Assembly (NCBI GenBank): GCA_001044335.1
Contig: CP011001.1
Span: 434,001 to 498,000, forward strand
DNA from: Methylophilales bacterium MBRSF5
Lineage (GTDB): Bacteria > Pseudomonadota > Gammaproteobacteria > Burkholderiales > Methylophilaceae
DNA: 64,000 nt
Direction: 5' to 3'
A program made the translations under genes and the position numbers. Positions 57,205-64,000 of this stretch are shown here, one piece after another (the first letter of the stretch is position 1; every line of letters begins with the position of its first letter). A model generated the notes under the pieces. It ran no database searches. It saw only the letters and a program-made list of their open reading frames with translations, and was not told the DNA's origin.

Positions 57205-58188
57205 TTATTTCTCAAAAAGATCTTTTATTTCCAGCGCCTTATCCATATTTATTTGATTTAATTTTTGATAATATGCATACGCTACATTAGGGTCATCTTC
57301 TTTAAACAATTTAGCTAACTCAAATAACGGATCAATGTTATTCTTGTCGCATTGATTCGATTTTAAGAATGCTTCTTTTGCTTCAATATATTTTTCCATA
57401 GACAAATAAGCATACCCAAGCTCATACCATGCTTCCGTATTGTTAGGTTCTGTTTTAGTCCATTCTTTAGCTAACGGTACGACTTTATCCCACTCCATTT
57501 TTGCTTTGGGTATGGCAATTCTTAAATAGTATGGCTTTTTGTCTTCATCTTCCTCCCAAAGAGCCTTCCCATCAATTGGAAACTCATCATACTCTTTCTT
57601 AGCCATAAGCTCTTTTAACCATTCAACAGGAACAGCATAATAGGTTCCATACCCTGTAGTCTTAAAGGTATTAATGCCAACAAGTTCACCGTTCATATTA
57701 AACAGACCACTTCCGCTAGCACCAAGGCGAAATTTAGCGCTGGAAAGAATAAGGTTTCCATTTTGATTTGGATATGTTGCAATGATTAACCCGCCGATAG
57801 TTAATGGTACAGGCGCACCATTTGAGTGCCCGATACCTACCACCTCATCATTTTTATTTAACACAGAAGTACCTAATGGTATTGGCGTTCGATTTAGGTT
57901 ATGAACCTCCAATAAACATAGATCATGCCAAGCATTTGATTTAACCGAAACAATTGAGTAAGTGGTATCACCCTGAGATACCCAAGGCTTTTTCGTACCG
58001 CGAAGCACATGGCAATTAGTAACAATTTCATTTTCCCCAACAATCACTCCAGACCCATACCCAAGTGAACCATTTTCTTGATACCCTCTAATCATCACCA
58101 CAGAGTTGTAAGCATGCATTAATGCAGCTTGATCATAGGCTACTGCAGTTGTTGATAAGAGAATGAGAGATAATATTATTTTTTTCAT
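57205..58188 (-). CDS. exported trypsin-like serine protease with C-terminal TPR repeats
   Basis: 327 residues. Signal peptide (1-17, MKKIILSLILLSTTAVA, cleavage near Ala17). An S1/HtrA-like protease domain (about 20-200) has the triad H60 (VTNCHVL), D89 (WHDLCLL) and S158 (GASGSGLF). From about 240 there are TPR-type helices (TEAWYELGYAYLSMEKYIEAKEAF region). No PDZ domain, so it is not a standard DegP. It is probably periplasmic and may act on, or be guided by, proteins bound to the TPRs. Divergent from uvrB; aatA follows after 67 bases. The specific family was not recognised. Confidence 0.8.
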   Translation of the reverse strand: MKKIILSLILLSTTAVAYDQAALMHAYNSVVMIRGYQENGSLGYGSGVIVGENEIVTNCHVLRGTKKPWVSQGDTTYSIVSVKSNAWHDLCLLEVHNLNRTPIPLGTSVLNKNDEVVGIGHSNGAPVPLTIGGLIIATYPNQNGNLILSSAKFRLGASGSGLFNMNGELVGINTFKTTGYGTYYAVPVEWLKELMAKKEYDEFPIDGKALWEEDEDKKPYYLRIAIPKAKMEWDKVVPLAKEWTKTEPNNTEAWYELGYAYLSMEKYIEAKEAFLKSNQCDKNNIDPLFELAKLFKEDDPNVAYAYYQKLNQINMDKALEIKDLFEK

Positions 58189-58244
58189 CTTTTAGTGACT
58201 GAACTGAGACTATAAAGTTCTTTTGCTGATAGTATTTATAGTTT

Positions 58245-60293
58245 ATGAATGAAGTCGAGTTTAAAAAATATCCAAACAGTCCATATGAGTTAGCTCTTCC
58301 GTTTGAGCCATCAGGAGATCAGCCAAAAGCTATTGAGCAACTGATAGATGGTATTAATCGCAATGAGAAGTTTCAAACATTGCTTGGTGTAACAGGCTCT
58401 GGAAAAACATTCACGATTGCAAATGTTATTGCTCAAACAGGAAGGCCTGCCATTGTGATGGCGCCAAATAAAACTTTGGCGGCGCAACTATATTCTGAAT
58501 TCAAAGAATTTTTTCCAAATAATTCCGTTGAATATTTTGTTTCCTACTACGATTATTACCAACCTGAGGCTTACGTTCCTGCCAGAGACCTTTTTATTGA
58601 AAAAGATTCGAGCATTAACGACCACATTGAACAAATGCGTCTCTCTGCAACTAAAGCACTTTTAGAACGCGACGATTCTATTATTATTGCTTCGGTTTCA
58701 GCCATTTATGGAATTGGCGACCCAGTTGATTACCAAGGAATGGTGTTGCACATTCAGTCTGGTGAAAAAATCTTGCAAAGAAATATTGTGCAAAGACTTG
58801 TCTCGATGCAGTACGATCGAAATGATTTTGATTTTGCAAGAGGAACATTCCGCGTCCGTGGAGATGTTATTGATATATTCCCAGCTGAAAACTCAGAAAC
58901 TGCGTTACGGATCTCGATGTTTGACGATGAAGTTGAGAGTCTCACTCTATTCGATCCGCTAACTGGCCAACTGTTTAATAAAATCAAAAGATTTACGGTT
59001 TACCCATCAAGTCACTATGTCACCCCCCGACAAACCGTAGTGAATGCTATTGAAAAGATTAAAGTAGAGCTCCATGACCGGGTGAATTTTTACCTCAAAG
59101 AAAAAAGACTGGTTGAAGCACAGCGTATAGAACAAAGAACAAAATTTGATATTGAGATGTTGAATGAAATTGGTTTTTGTAAGGGGATAGAAAACTATTC
59201 AAGGCATTTATCAGGAAGGGGCCCAGGAGAAGCGCCTCCTACATTAATTGATTACCTACCTGACAATGCCTTAATGTTCTTTGATGAAAGCCACGTTACG
59301 ATCCCTCAGGTGGGGGGGATGTATAAAGGGGACAGGGCGAGAAAAGAAAATCTGGTTGATTTTGGGTTTAGATTGCCGTCCGCCATGGATAATCGTCCAT
59401 TAAAATTTGAGGAGTTTGAAAACCTTATGAAGCAATGTGTTTTTGTATCGGCAACTCCAGCAGATTATGAAGATAAGCGCTCAAAAATCATCGTGGAACA
59501 GGTTGCTCGACCAACCGGCTTGGTGGATCCTGCGATAGAAGTATATCCAGCAGACTCGCAGGTTGATCATCTTTTAGGCGAGATAAAAAAAACCATTGAA
59601 CAGGAAAACAGGGTGTTGGTCACCACACTCACAAAAAGGATGGCAGAAGATTTAACTGATTATTTAATTGAAAATGGCATTAAGGTGAAATATTTACATT
59701 CAGATATTGACACTGTGGAACGTGTCGAGATTATTCGAGATCTTCGCTTAAAAGAATTCGATGTTCTTGTTGGTATTAATCTTCTAAGAGAAGGTCTTGA
59801 TATCCCTGAGGTTGGATTGGTTGCAGTTTTAGATGCAGATAAAGAAGGTTTTTTGAGGTCTGAGCGCTCTTTAATTCAAACAGCGGGGAGGGCAGCAAGA
59901 AATCTAGATGGAAGGGTAATATTTTATGCAAATACTGAAACCAAGAGCATGAAGTCTGCCATCAAGGAAATGACTCGCAGGCGTGAGCGACAAATTGCCT
60001 ACAATACAGAAAACAATATCACTCCAGCCGGGGTTCGAAAAAAAATTAAAGATATTATTGAAAAAGAAATAGACACAGAATCCTTTAAAATCAATCAAAG
60101 TGAACGTAAAAAATATAGAAAATATGAAGATTTAACTGAACCAAAATTGATTAAAGAAATTTCTAAACTTGAAAAAAGTATGCAGAAGTTTTCAAAAAAT
60201 TTAGAATTTGAAAAAGCAGCTGAGATTAGGGATGAAATAAAGTTTTTAAAAATCAAGGTGTACGGTCCCAATCTTAAAGATCATATGTCATAA
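58245..60293 (+). CDS. uvrB: excinuclease ABC subunit B
   Basis: Damage-verification helicase of nucleotide excision repair, 682 residues. Walker [15 protein letters not shown] (about 48-61), the beta-hairpin [12 protein letters not shown] (about 99-110), helicase motifs [18 protein letters not shown], and a C-terminal UVR motif (about 640-675) for UvrC. No LexA-type box was seen in the 56-base gap before it; a TG-A-TAGTAT pattern ends 9 bases before the ATG. Confidence 0.98.
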   Translation: MNEVEFKKYPNSPYELALPFEPSGDQPKAIEQLIDGINRNEKFQTLLGVTGSGKTFTIANVIAQTGRPAIVMAPNKTLAAQLYSEFKEFFPNNSVEYFVSYYDYYQPEAYVPARDLFIEKDSSINDHIEQMRLSATKALLERDDSIIIASVSAIYGIGDPVDYQGMVLHIQSGEKILQRNIVQRLVSMQYDRNDFDFARGTFRVRGDVIDIFPAENSETALRISMFDDEVESLTLFDPLTGQLFNKIKRFTVYPSSHYVTPRQTVVNAIEKIKVELHDRVNFYLKEKRLVEAQRIEQRTKFDIEMLNEIGFCKGIENYSRHLSGRGPGEAPPTLIDYLPDNALMFFDESHVTIPQVGGMYKGDRARKENLVDFGFRLPSAMDNRPLKFEEFENLMKQCVFVSATPADYEDKRSKIIVEQVARPTGLVDPAIEVYPADSQVDHLLGEIKKTIEQENRVLVTTLTKRMAEDLTDYLIENGIKVKYLHSDIDTVERVEIIRDLRLKEFDVLVGINLLREGLDIPEVGLVAVLDADKEGFLRSERSLIQTAGRAARNLDGRVIFYANTETKSMKSAIKEMTRRRERQIAYNTENNITPAGVRKKIKDIIEKEIDTESFKINQSERKKYRKYEDLTEPKLIKEISKLEKSMQKFSKNLEFEKAAEIRDEIKFLKIKVYGPNLKDHMS

Positions 60294-60310
60294 ATTCAAT
60301 TTGTTTTTTA

Positions 60311-60338
60311 TTGATATTCTCAAAAATGTTAGTATAAT
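60311..60338 (+). promoter_or_regulatory. promoter for the rpsF ribosomal operon
   Basis: TTGATA (60311-60316), 16-base spacer, perfect TATAAT (60333-60338). Transcription would start near 60345, giving a leader of about 55 bases before rpsF that holds the hairpin at 60357. Confidence 0.72.
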
Positions 60339-60356
60339 CTCCTTTTTTTAATCCTT

Positions 60357-60380
60357 GCCTCACAGCATTTGACTGGAGGC
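60357..60380 (+). promoter_or_regulatory. hairpin in the rpsF leader, possible S6:S18 autoregulatory site
   Basis: GCCTC (60357-60361) pairs with GAGGC (60376-60380) and, past one bulged A, CAG pairs with CTG; a 7-base loop CATTTGA closes it. The RBS AGAGG (60389-60393) is 9 bases after the hairpin. In many bacteria the S6:S18 complex binds a hairpin at this place to repress the operon; the CCG element known from that motif is not obvious here. Confidence 0.45.
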
Positions 60381-60400
60381 TATAACCAAGAGGAAACACT

Positions 60401-60787
60401 ATGCGACATTACGAAGTTGTATTTATCGTTCATCCTGATCAAAGCGAACAAGTTCCTGCGATGATCGAGCGATATCAAACCCTCCTAAAAACAAACTCTG
60501 GCAACATTCACCGTCTTGAAGACTGGGGAAGAAGACAGTTAGCGTATCCAATTCAAAAAATTCATAAAGCTCATTATGTTTTAATGAATATTGAATGTGA
60601 TCAAAAAACACTTGAAGAGCTAGAGACATCATTCAAATTTAATGATGCTGTTTTAAGACACCTTACTTTCGCAACTAAAAATGCAGTGACTGCTCCATCT
60701 CCAATGATGAAAGAGGAAAAATCGAAAACAATCGTTGGTGATAAAGAAACAGTTGAAAAAAAGGAAGAGGAAACTAGCGAATCTTGA
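60401..60787 (+). CDS. rpsF: 30S ribosomal protein S6
   Basis: 128 residues. Ferredoxin-like fold with [33 protein letters not shown] and [10 protein letters not shown], then an acidic Glu/Lys-rich tail (about 100-128), the kind that receives extra glutamates in E. coli. RBS AGAGG is 7 bases before the ATG. Leads the operon rpsF-priB-rpsR-rplI; its stop overlaps the priB TTG start. Confidence 0.98.
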   Translation: MRHYEVVFIVHPDQSEQVPAMIERYQTLLKTNSGNIHRLEDWGRRQLAYPIQKIHKAHYVLMNIECDQKTLEELETSFKFNDAVLRHLTFATKNAVTAPSPMMKEEKSKTIVGDKETVEKKEEETSES

Positions 60788-61071
60788 ATGAATTAGTGTT
60801 GACTGGAAAGGTGTTAGGTTTAGATGATATTAGATACTCACCAGCAAACGTTCCAATCAGAAACTTAATAATCCATTTTGAAGATTCAAGTAAAAAAAAT
60901 TTTTTTAAATTTGTTGAATTTGAAATAAACGCAGTAATGATTGGTGATTTGGTAAAAGAAGATTTGACGATAAACGAAACTTACCAATTTAAAGGTTTTT
61001 TAGATAGAAAATCAAAAAAATCCAATCATCTAATATTTCATATTCAAGAATATAAGATAAGGAGTAAATGA
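60784..61071 (+). CDS. priB: primosomal replication protein N
   Basis: 95-residue single-OB-fold ssDNA-binding protein that helps PriA restart replication. NELVLTGKV at the start and an [14 protein letters not shown] centre match PriB. Starts with TTG at 60784 within the rpsF stop (TTGA), giving the proper N-terminus. Its place between rpsF and rpsR is the standard proteobacterial one. Confidence 0.9.
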   Translation: MNELVLTGKVLGLDDIRYSPANVPIRNLIIHFEDSSKKNFFKFVEFEINAVMIGDLVKEDLTINETYQFKGFLDRKSKKSNHLIFHIQEYKIRSK

Positions 61072-61072
61072 T

Positions 61073-61300
61073 ATGGCAAGAGATATGATAAGAAGAAGAA
61101 GATACTGTCGCTTTTCAGCAGAAGGTATCAAAGAAGTTGATTACAAAGATGTTGATTTGCTGAAAGACTTCATTTTAGAGAATGGTAAGATTATTCCAGC
61201 TAGAATTACTGGTACAAAAGCTCGCTACCAAAGACAGTTAACGACAGCTGTAAAGCGTGCTCGATTCCTAGCACTTCTTCCATACACTGACAAACATTAA
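61073..61300 (+). CDS. rpsR: 30S ribosomal protein S18
   Basis: 75 residues, basic. [33 protein letters not shown] and the RNA-binding [20 protein letters not shown] are typical. The zinc-type extra cysteines are not present beyond Cys at about 10. AAGGAG-like sequence precedes (AAGGAGTAAATGAT). Third gene of the operon. Confidence 0.98.
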   Translation: MARDMIRRRRYCRFSAEGIKEVDYKDVDLLKDFILENGKIIPARITGTKARYQRQLTTAVKRARFLALLPYTDKH

Positions 61301-61310
61301 GGAGATAGGC

Positions 61311-61763
61311 ATGCAAGTTATATTATTAGAAAAAATTGCTAACTTAGGTAACCTTGGTGATGTGGTTAAAGTCAAAGACGGTTATGGTAGGAACTTTTTA
61401 ATTCCTCAAGGCAAAGCAAAAAGAGCAACAGAATCTAACATGGCTGAATTTGAGGCTAAAAAAGCCGAGTTTGAAAAACAACAGGCGACTTTACTTAAGT
61501 CAGCGCAGGATCGTGCTAAAAAATTAGATGGTTTTACTTTGCAAGTAACTCAAAAGGCAGGCGTGGATGGTAAATTATTTGGGTCTGTAACGAATTTTGA
61601 CATTGCTGAAGAACTAGTTAAGGCTGGCCATGAAGTTACAAAATCTGAAATTAGAATGCCAGATGGCCCATTGAAAATTGTTGGCGATCACAAAGTATCG
61701 ATCGCTCTTCATGCCGATGTTGTGGTTGAAATTACGATCTCTGTTCTAGGAGAAACTGAATAA
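61311..61763 (+). CDS. rplI: 50S ribosomal protein L9
   Basis: 150 residues: N-terminal rRNA-binding domain (1-50, [20 protein letters not shown] and [10 protein letters not shown]), a long connecting helix (about 45-75) and a C-terminal domain with [19 protein letters not shown] lies 7 bases before the ATG. A strong terminator follows 13 bases after the stop. Confidence 0.98.
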   Translation: MQVILLEKIANLGNLGDVVKVKDGYGRNFLIPQGKAKRATESNMAEFEAKKAEFEKQQATLLKSAQDRAKKLDGFTLQVTQKAGVDGKLFGSVTNFDIAEELVKAGHEVTKSEIRMPDGPLKIVGDHKVSIALHADVVVEITISVLGETE

Positions 61764-61776
61764 AAATTATTTTTTT

Positions 61777-61801
61777 GGCTGCCAGTGGCAGCCTTTTTTT
61801 T
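61777..61801 (+). terminator. strong intrinsic terminator after rplI
   Basis: Stem GGCTGCC (61777-61783) and GGCAGCC (61787-61793) with an AGT loop (effective stem about six pairs), then eight T. The dnaB -35 position falls inside the right half of this hairpin. Confidence 0.92.
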
Positions 61802-61813
61802 ATCGTTTATAAT
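61785..61813 (+). promoter_or_regulatory. promoter for dnaB overlapping the rplI terminator, leaderless
   Basis: GTGGCA at 61785-61790 (four of six matches to TTGACA), 17-base spacer, perfect TATAAT at 61808-61813. The ATG at 61820 is 6 bases beyond the -10, so the start codon would be the first transcribed bases. No SD is present. Confidence 0.6.
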
Positions 61814-61819
61814 CAATAA

Positions 61820-63196
61820 ATGGCCGATGATTCAATTAATAAATTAAGACTTCCACCCCATTCACTAGAGGCTGAACAGTCCTTACTAGGAAGCCTGTTG
61901 ATTGATAATGAAGCGCTGGATAAAGTTGCAGATATAGTCTCTGTTACAGATTTTTATAGACAAGATCATCAAATTATCTACCAACACATCCATCGACTTA
62001 TTGAAAGATCGCAGCCTGCTGATATTGTCACTCTTGGTGAGTCTCTTGAATCGAATTCAGAATTAAATACAGTTGGTGGCCTTGAGTATTTGGGCCTTCT
62101 TGCTGAAAGCACACCTACGGCTGCAAACATTAGAGGATATGCGCAGATTATTAGAGAGCGATCAATCATGCGCAATCTGGTAGAAGTTGGTACGGATATC
62201 GTTGATAATGCCTTATCTCCACAAGGAAGAGATGCTCAACAACTCCTAGACGAGTCTGAGTCAAAAATTTTCCAAATCGCTGAGGCTGGTAAAAATGATC
62301 GTATCGGTTTTGCTGACATTAAAGAGTTATTACCTCAGGTAGCTGAAAGAATTGACCAGTTATTTCAAAGAGATAATCCATCCGATGTGACTGGAATCCC
62401 TACTGGTTATAAGGATCTGGACATGATGACCTCAGGCTTGCAACCGGGCGACTTAATTATCATTGCAGGTCGTCCATCCATGGGTAAAACTTCTCTTGCT
62501 TTGAACATGTGTGAATATGTCTCTGTTGACACTGGTTTGCCAACGGCGGTGTTTTCTATGGAAATGGCTTCAACACAACTTGTTTCCAGGTTAATTGGTT
62601 CTGTGGGTAAGTTAAATCAACATAAGATGAGAACAGGTCAACTTGATGATAACGATTGGGAGAAATTATCCTATGCCCTTGGTCAATTAAACGAAGCACC
62701 AATTTTTATTGATGAAGGTTCCGCCTTAAACCCATATGAAGTTCGAGCTCGAGCCAGAAGACTCCATAAACAGTGCGGCAGATTGGGTCTTATAGTGATT
62801 GATTATCTGCAATTAATGGGCTCAGCTGGTTCGACTGAAAATAGAGCTACCGAGATATCTGAAATTTCACGATCCTTAAAAGCATTAGCTAAGGAACTCA
62901 ACGTCCCAGTTATCGCTTTATCCCAATTGAACCGAAGTGTGGAGCAAAGACCTGACAAGCGACCGGTCATGTCAGATTTAAGAGAATCAGGCGCGATTGA
63001 GCAGGATGCAGATGTCATCATGTTTATCTATCGTGATGAAGTTTACAACCCAGAAACGCCGGACAAGGGAATAGCTGAAATTATTTTAGCTAAGCAAAGA
63101 AACGGTCCTGTTGGTAGGGTGAAATTAACATTTTTGGGTGAGTTTACGAAATTTGAAAATTATGCCAATCCTGTTGGTTATGAAATTCCAGAATAA
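61820..63196 (+). CDS. dnaB: replicative DNA helicase DnaB
   Basis: 458 residues. N-terminal domain (about 1-150, LRLPPHSLEAEQSLLGSLL), then a RecA-like motor with Walker A GRPSMGKTSLAL (about 216-227), Walker B LIVIDYLQLM, and SDLRESGAIEQDADVI. No intein. It has its own promoter with no leader and follows the rplI terminator; alr starts in its stop codon (TAATG). Confidence 0.97.
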   Translation: MADDSINKLRLPPHSLEAEQSLLGSLLIDNEALDKVADIVSVTDFYRQDHQIIYQHIHRLIERSQPADIVTLGESLESNSELNTVGGLEYLGLLAESTPTAANIRGYAQIIRERSIMRNLVEVGTDIVDNALSPQGRDAQQLLDESESKIFQIAEAGKNDRIGFADIKELLPQVAERIDQLFQRDNPSDVTGIPTGYKDLDMMTSGLQPGDLIIIAGRPSMGKTSLALNMCEYVSVDTGLPTAVFSMEMASTQLVSRLIGSVGKLNQHKMRTGQLDDNDWEKLSYALGQLNEAPIFIDEGSALNPYEVRARARRLHKQCGRLGLIVIDYLQLMGSAGSTENRATEISEISRSLKALAKELNVPVIALSQLNRSVEQRPDKRPVMSDLRESGAIEQDADVIMFIYRDEVYNPETPDKGIAEIILAKQRNGPVGRVKLTFLGEFTKFENYANPVGYEIPE

Positions 63197-64000
63197 TGCG
63201 TCCCTTAAAAGCTCTAATTAATCTTGATAATGCGAAACATAATTTAAATTATGTAAGATCTCTAGCTCCCTCATCAAAGATTATGGCGACACTCAAAGCT
63301 AATGCATACGGACACGGCTTAACTCTTATGGCAGGAGCCTTTAATGAGGCAGATGCTTTTTCTGTACTTACCATTGATGATGCAATTGAGCTCAGAGAAG
63401 CTGGGTTTGATAAAAAAATATTGTTGCTAGAAGGTGCTTTTGATGAGGAAGACCTAAAGATTGCTGCGGCTTACCATTTTAATTTGGTGGTCCATAATGA
63501 CTATCAGTTGGCATTAATTAGACAGCTTCCTCATGACAAGCAGATTGATATTCATTTAAAAATTAATACCGGCATGAATCGACTTGGTTTTTCAATTAAT
63601 GCCATTAATAAAGTATATAAGCAACTAAAAAATGATGTCCGTATCAATGAAATTGTATTTATGAGTCATTTTGCAAATGCTGATAAAACTAACGGCACTG
63701 ATGGACAATATCAAGCAATTGAAAAACTTATGAATGACTTCAACGAGCCATTCTCTATTGCAAATTCTGCAGCTCTGATTTCAGACAATAAGACTCATGC
63801 AGACTGGGTGAGACCGGGCATTATGTTGTACGGTGCAACTCCATTTGATTTTTCACAAAAGATACCTGACTTAAAACCAGTTATGACTCTTCGTTCAGAG
63901 GTCATTTCTATTCAGGAAATCAAAAAAGGACAAGGTGTTGGTTATGGTGAAGAATTTATTGCTGACAAGGATATGAGGATAGCAACCGTGGCTTGTGGAT
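63196..64000 (+). CDS. alr: alanine racemase, N-terminal part (runs off window)
   Basis: First 268 codons; PLP fold-type III enzyme making D-alanine for peptidoglycan. The PLP lysine is K34 in MATLKANAYGHG, and HLKINTGMNRLGF (about 115-127), then VRPGIMLYG (about 206-214), are family boxes. Its ATG overlaps the dnaB stop by one base. The catalytic Tyr of the C-terminal domain lies beyond the window. dnaB-alr is a common proteobacterial pairing. Confidence 0.95.
   Translation, partial: MRPLKALINLDNAKHNLNYVRSLAPSSKIMATLKANAYGHGLTLMAGAFNEADAFSVLTIDDAIELREAGFDKKILLLEGAFDEEDLKIAAAYHFNLVVHNDYQLALIRQLPHDKQIDIHLKINTGMNRLGFSINAINKVYKQLKNDVRINEIVFMSHFANADKTNGTDGQYQAIEKLMNDFNEPFSIANSAALISDNKTHADWVRPGIMLYGATPFDFSQKIPDLKPVMTLRSEVISIQEIKKGQGVGYGEEFIADKDMRIATVACG

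Noticed and set aside
58189-58244. LexA/SOS box before uvrB
   Set aside because: No CTGT-N8-ACAG pattern is present in the gap.
58687-58962. 91-residue frame inside uvrB on the same strand
   Set aside because: It lies within conserved uvrB sequence in another frame and resembles no protein.
1-64000. CRISPR array, prophage, insertion sequence or genomic island
   Set aside because: No repeat-spacer pattern, integrase, transposase, phage gene or abrupt composition change was seen.

Overview
This 64 kb window is a dense, A+T-rich stretch of bacterial chromosome that reads as a streamlined betaproteobacterium, most likely a planktonic methylotroph of the Methylophilales (OM43 or Methylopumilus-like). 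The assignment rests on three things. Gene order follows the betaproteobacterial pattern (leuCDB-asd-fimV-truA-trpFBA-accD-folC-SPOR-cvpA-purF-metZ and gyrA-serC-pheA-hisC). There is a pqqBCDE cluster for the methanol dehydrogenase cofactor. Spacing is very tight, with many stop/start overlaps and three convergent gene pairs that overlap at their 3' ends. No transposase, phage gene, CRISPR array or clear pseudogene was seen, and no stretch over 300 bases lacks a gene. Species identity is inference.

Layout. 1-6.5 kb: start of a YhdP-like gene, acs, a divergent NarX/NarL-type two-component pair, a DMT permease, a 30-residue membrane micro-ORF and a PuuD-like membrane protein, closed by a strong terminator. 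6.5-24.5 kb: one long co-directional run with arginine genes (argD, argF, argG), yajQ, leucine genes (leuCDB), asd, a short FimV-like protein, a solo CbiQ-like membrane protein, truA, trpFBA, accD, folC, a SPOR protein, cvpA and purF. 24.5-25.8 kb: a promoter, a SAM-II-type riboswitch and metZ. 25.9-32.8 kb: gyrA, serC, pheA, hisC and a DAHP synthase, ending in a terminator. 32.8-37.2 kb: pqqBCDE and a Bcr/CflA-type efflux gene. 37.2-43.5 kb (minus strand): the assimilatory sulfate reduction operon tauE-like/cysI/DUF934/cysH/cysD/cysN/fdxA, with cysB divergent. 43.5-53 kb: cysB, fhs, an IMPACT-family gene, rmuC, moaD, moaE, galU, a phosphoribosyltransferase, rnr and rlmB. 53-58.2 kb: mqo, a cation:proton antiporter, tRNA-Asn, an aspartate aminotransferase and an exported trypsin-like protease with TPRs. 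58.2-64 kb: uvrB, rpsF-priB-rpsR-rplI, dnaB and the start of alr.

How it fits together. The window is mostly amino-acid biosynthesis and information processing. Sulfate is activated by CysDN, reduced as APS by an iron-sulfur CysH and then to sulfide by CysI. MetZ can put sulfide directly into homocysteine, and its mRNA carries a candidate SAM sensor. Fhs links formate to the folate C1 pool, and PQQ serves methanol oxidation.

The most interesting signals are regulatory: the SAM-II-like element with a well-placed promoter; three transcription-unit-first genes (MFS efflux, mqo, dnaB) with a perfect TATAAT only 5-6 nt before the ATG, suggesting leaderless mRNAs; a terminator ending 7 nt before the argD start; and a hairpin leader before rpsF. 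No wholly unknown multi-gene system was found.
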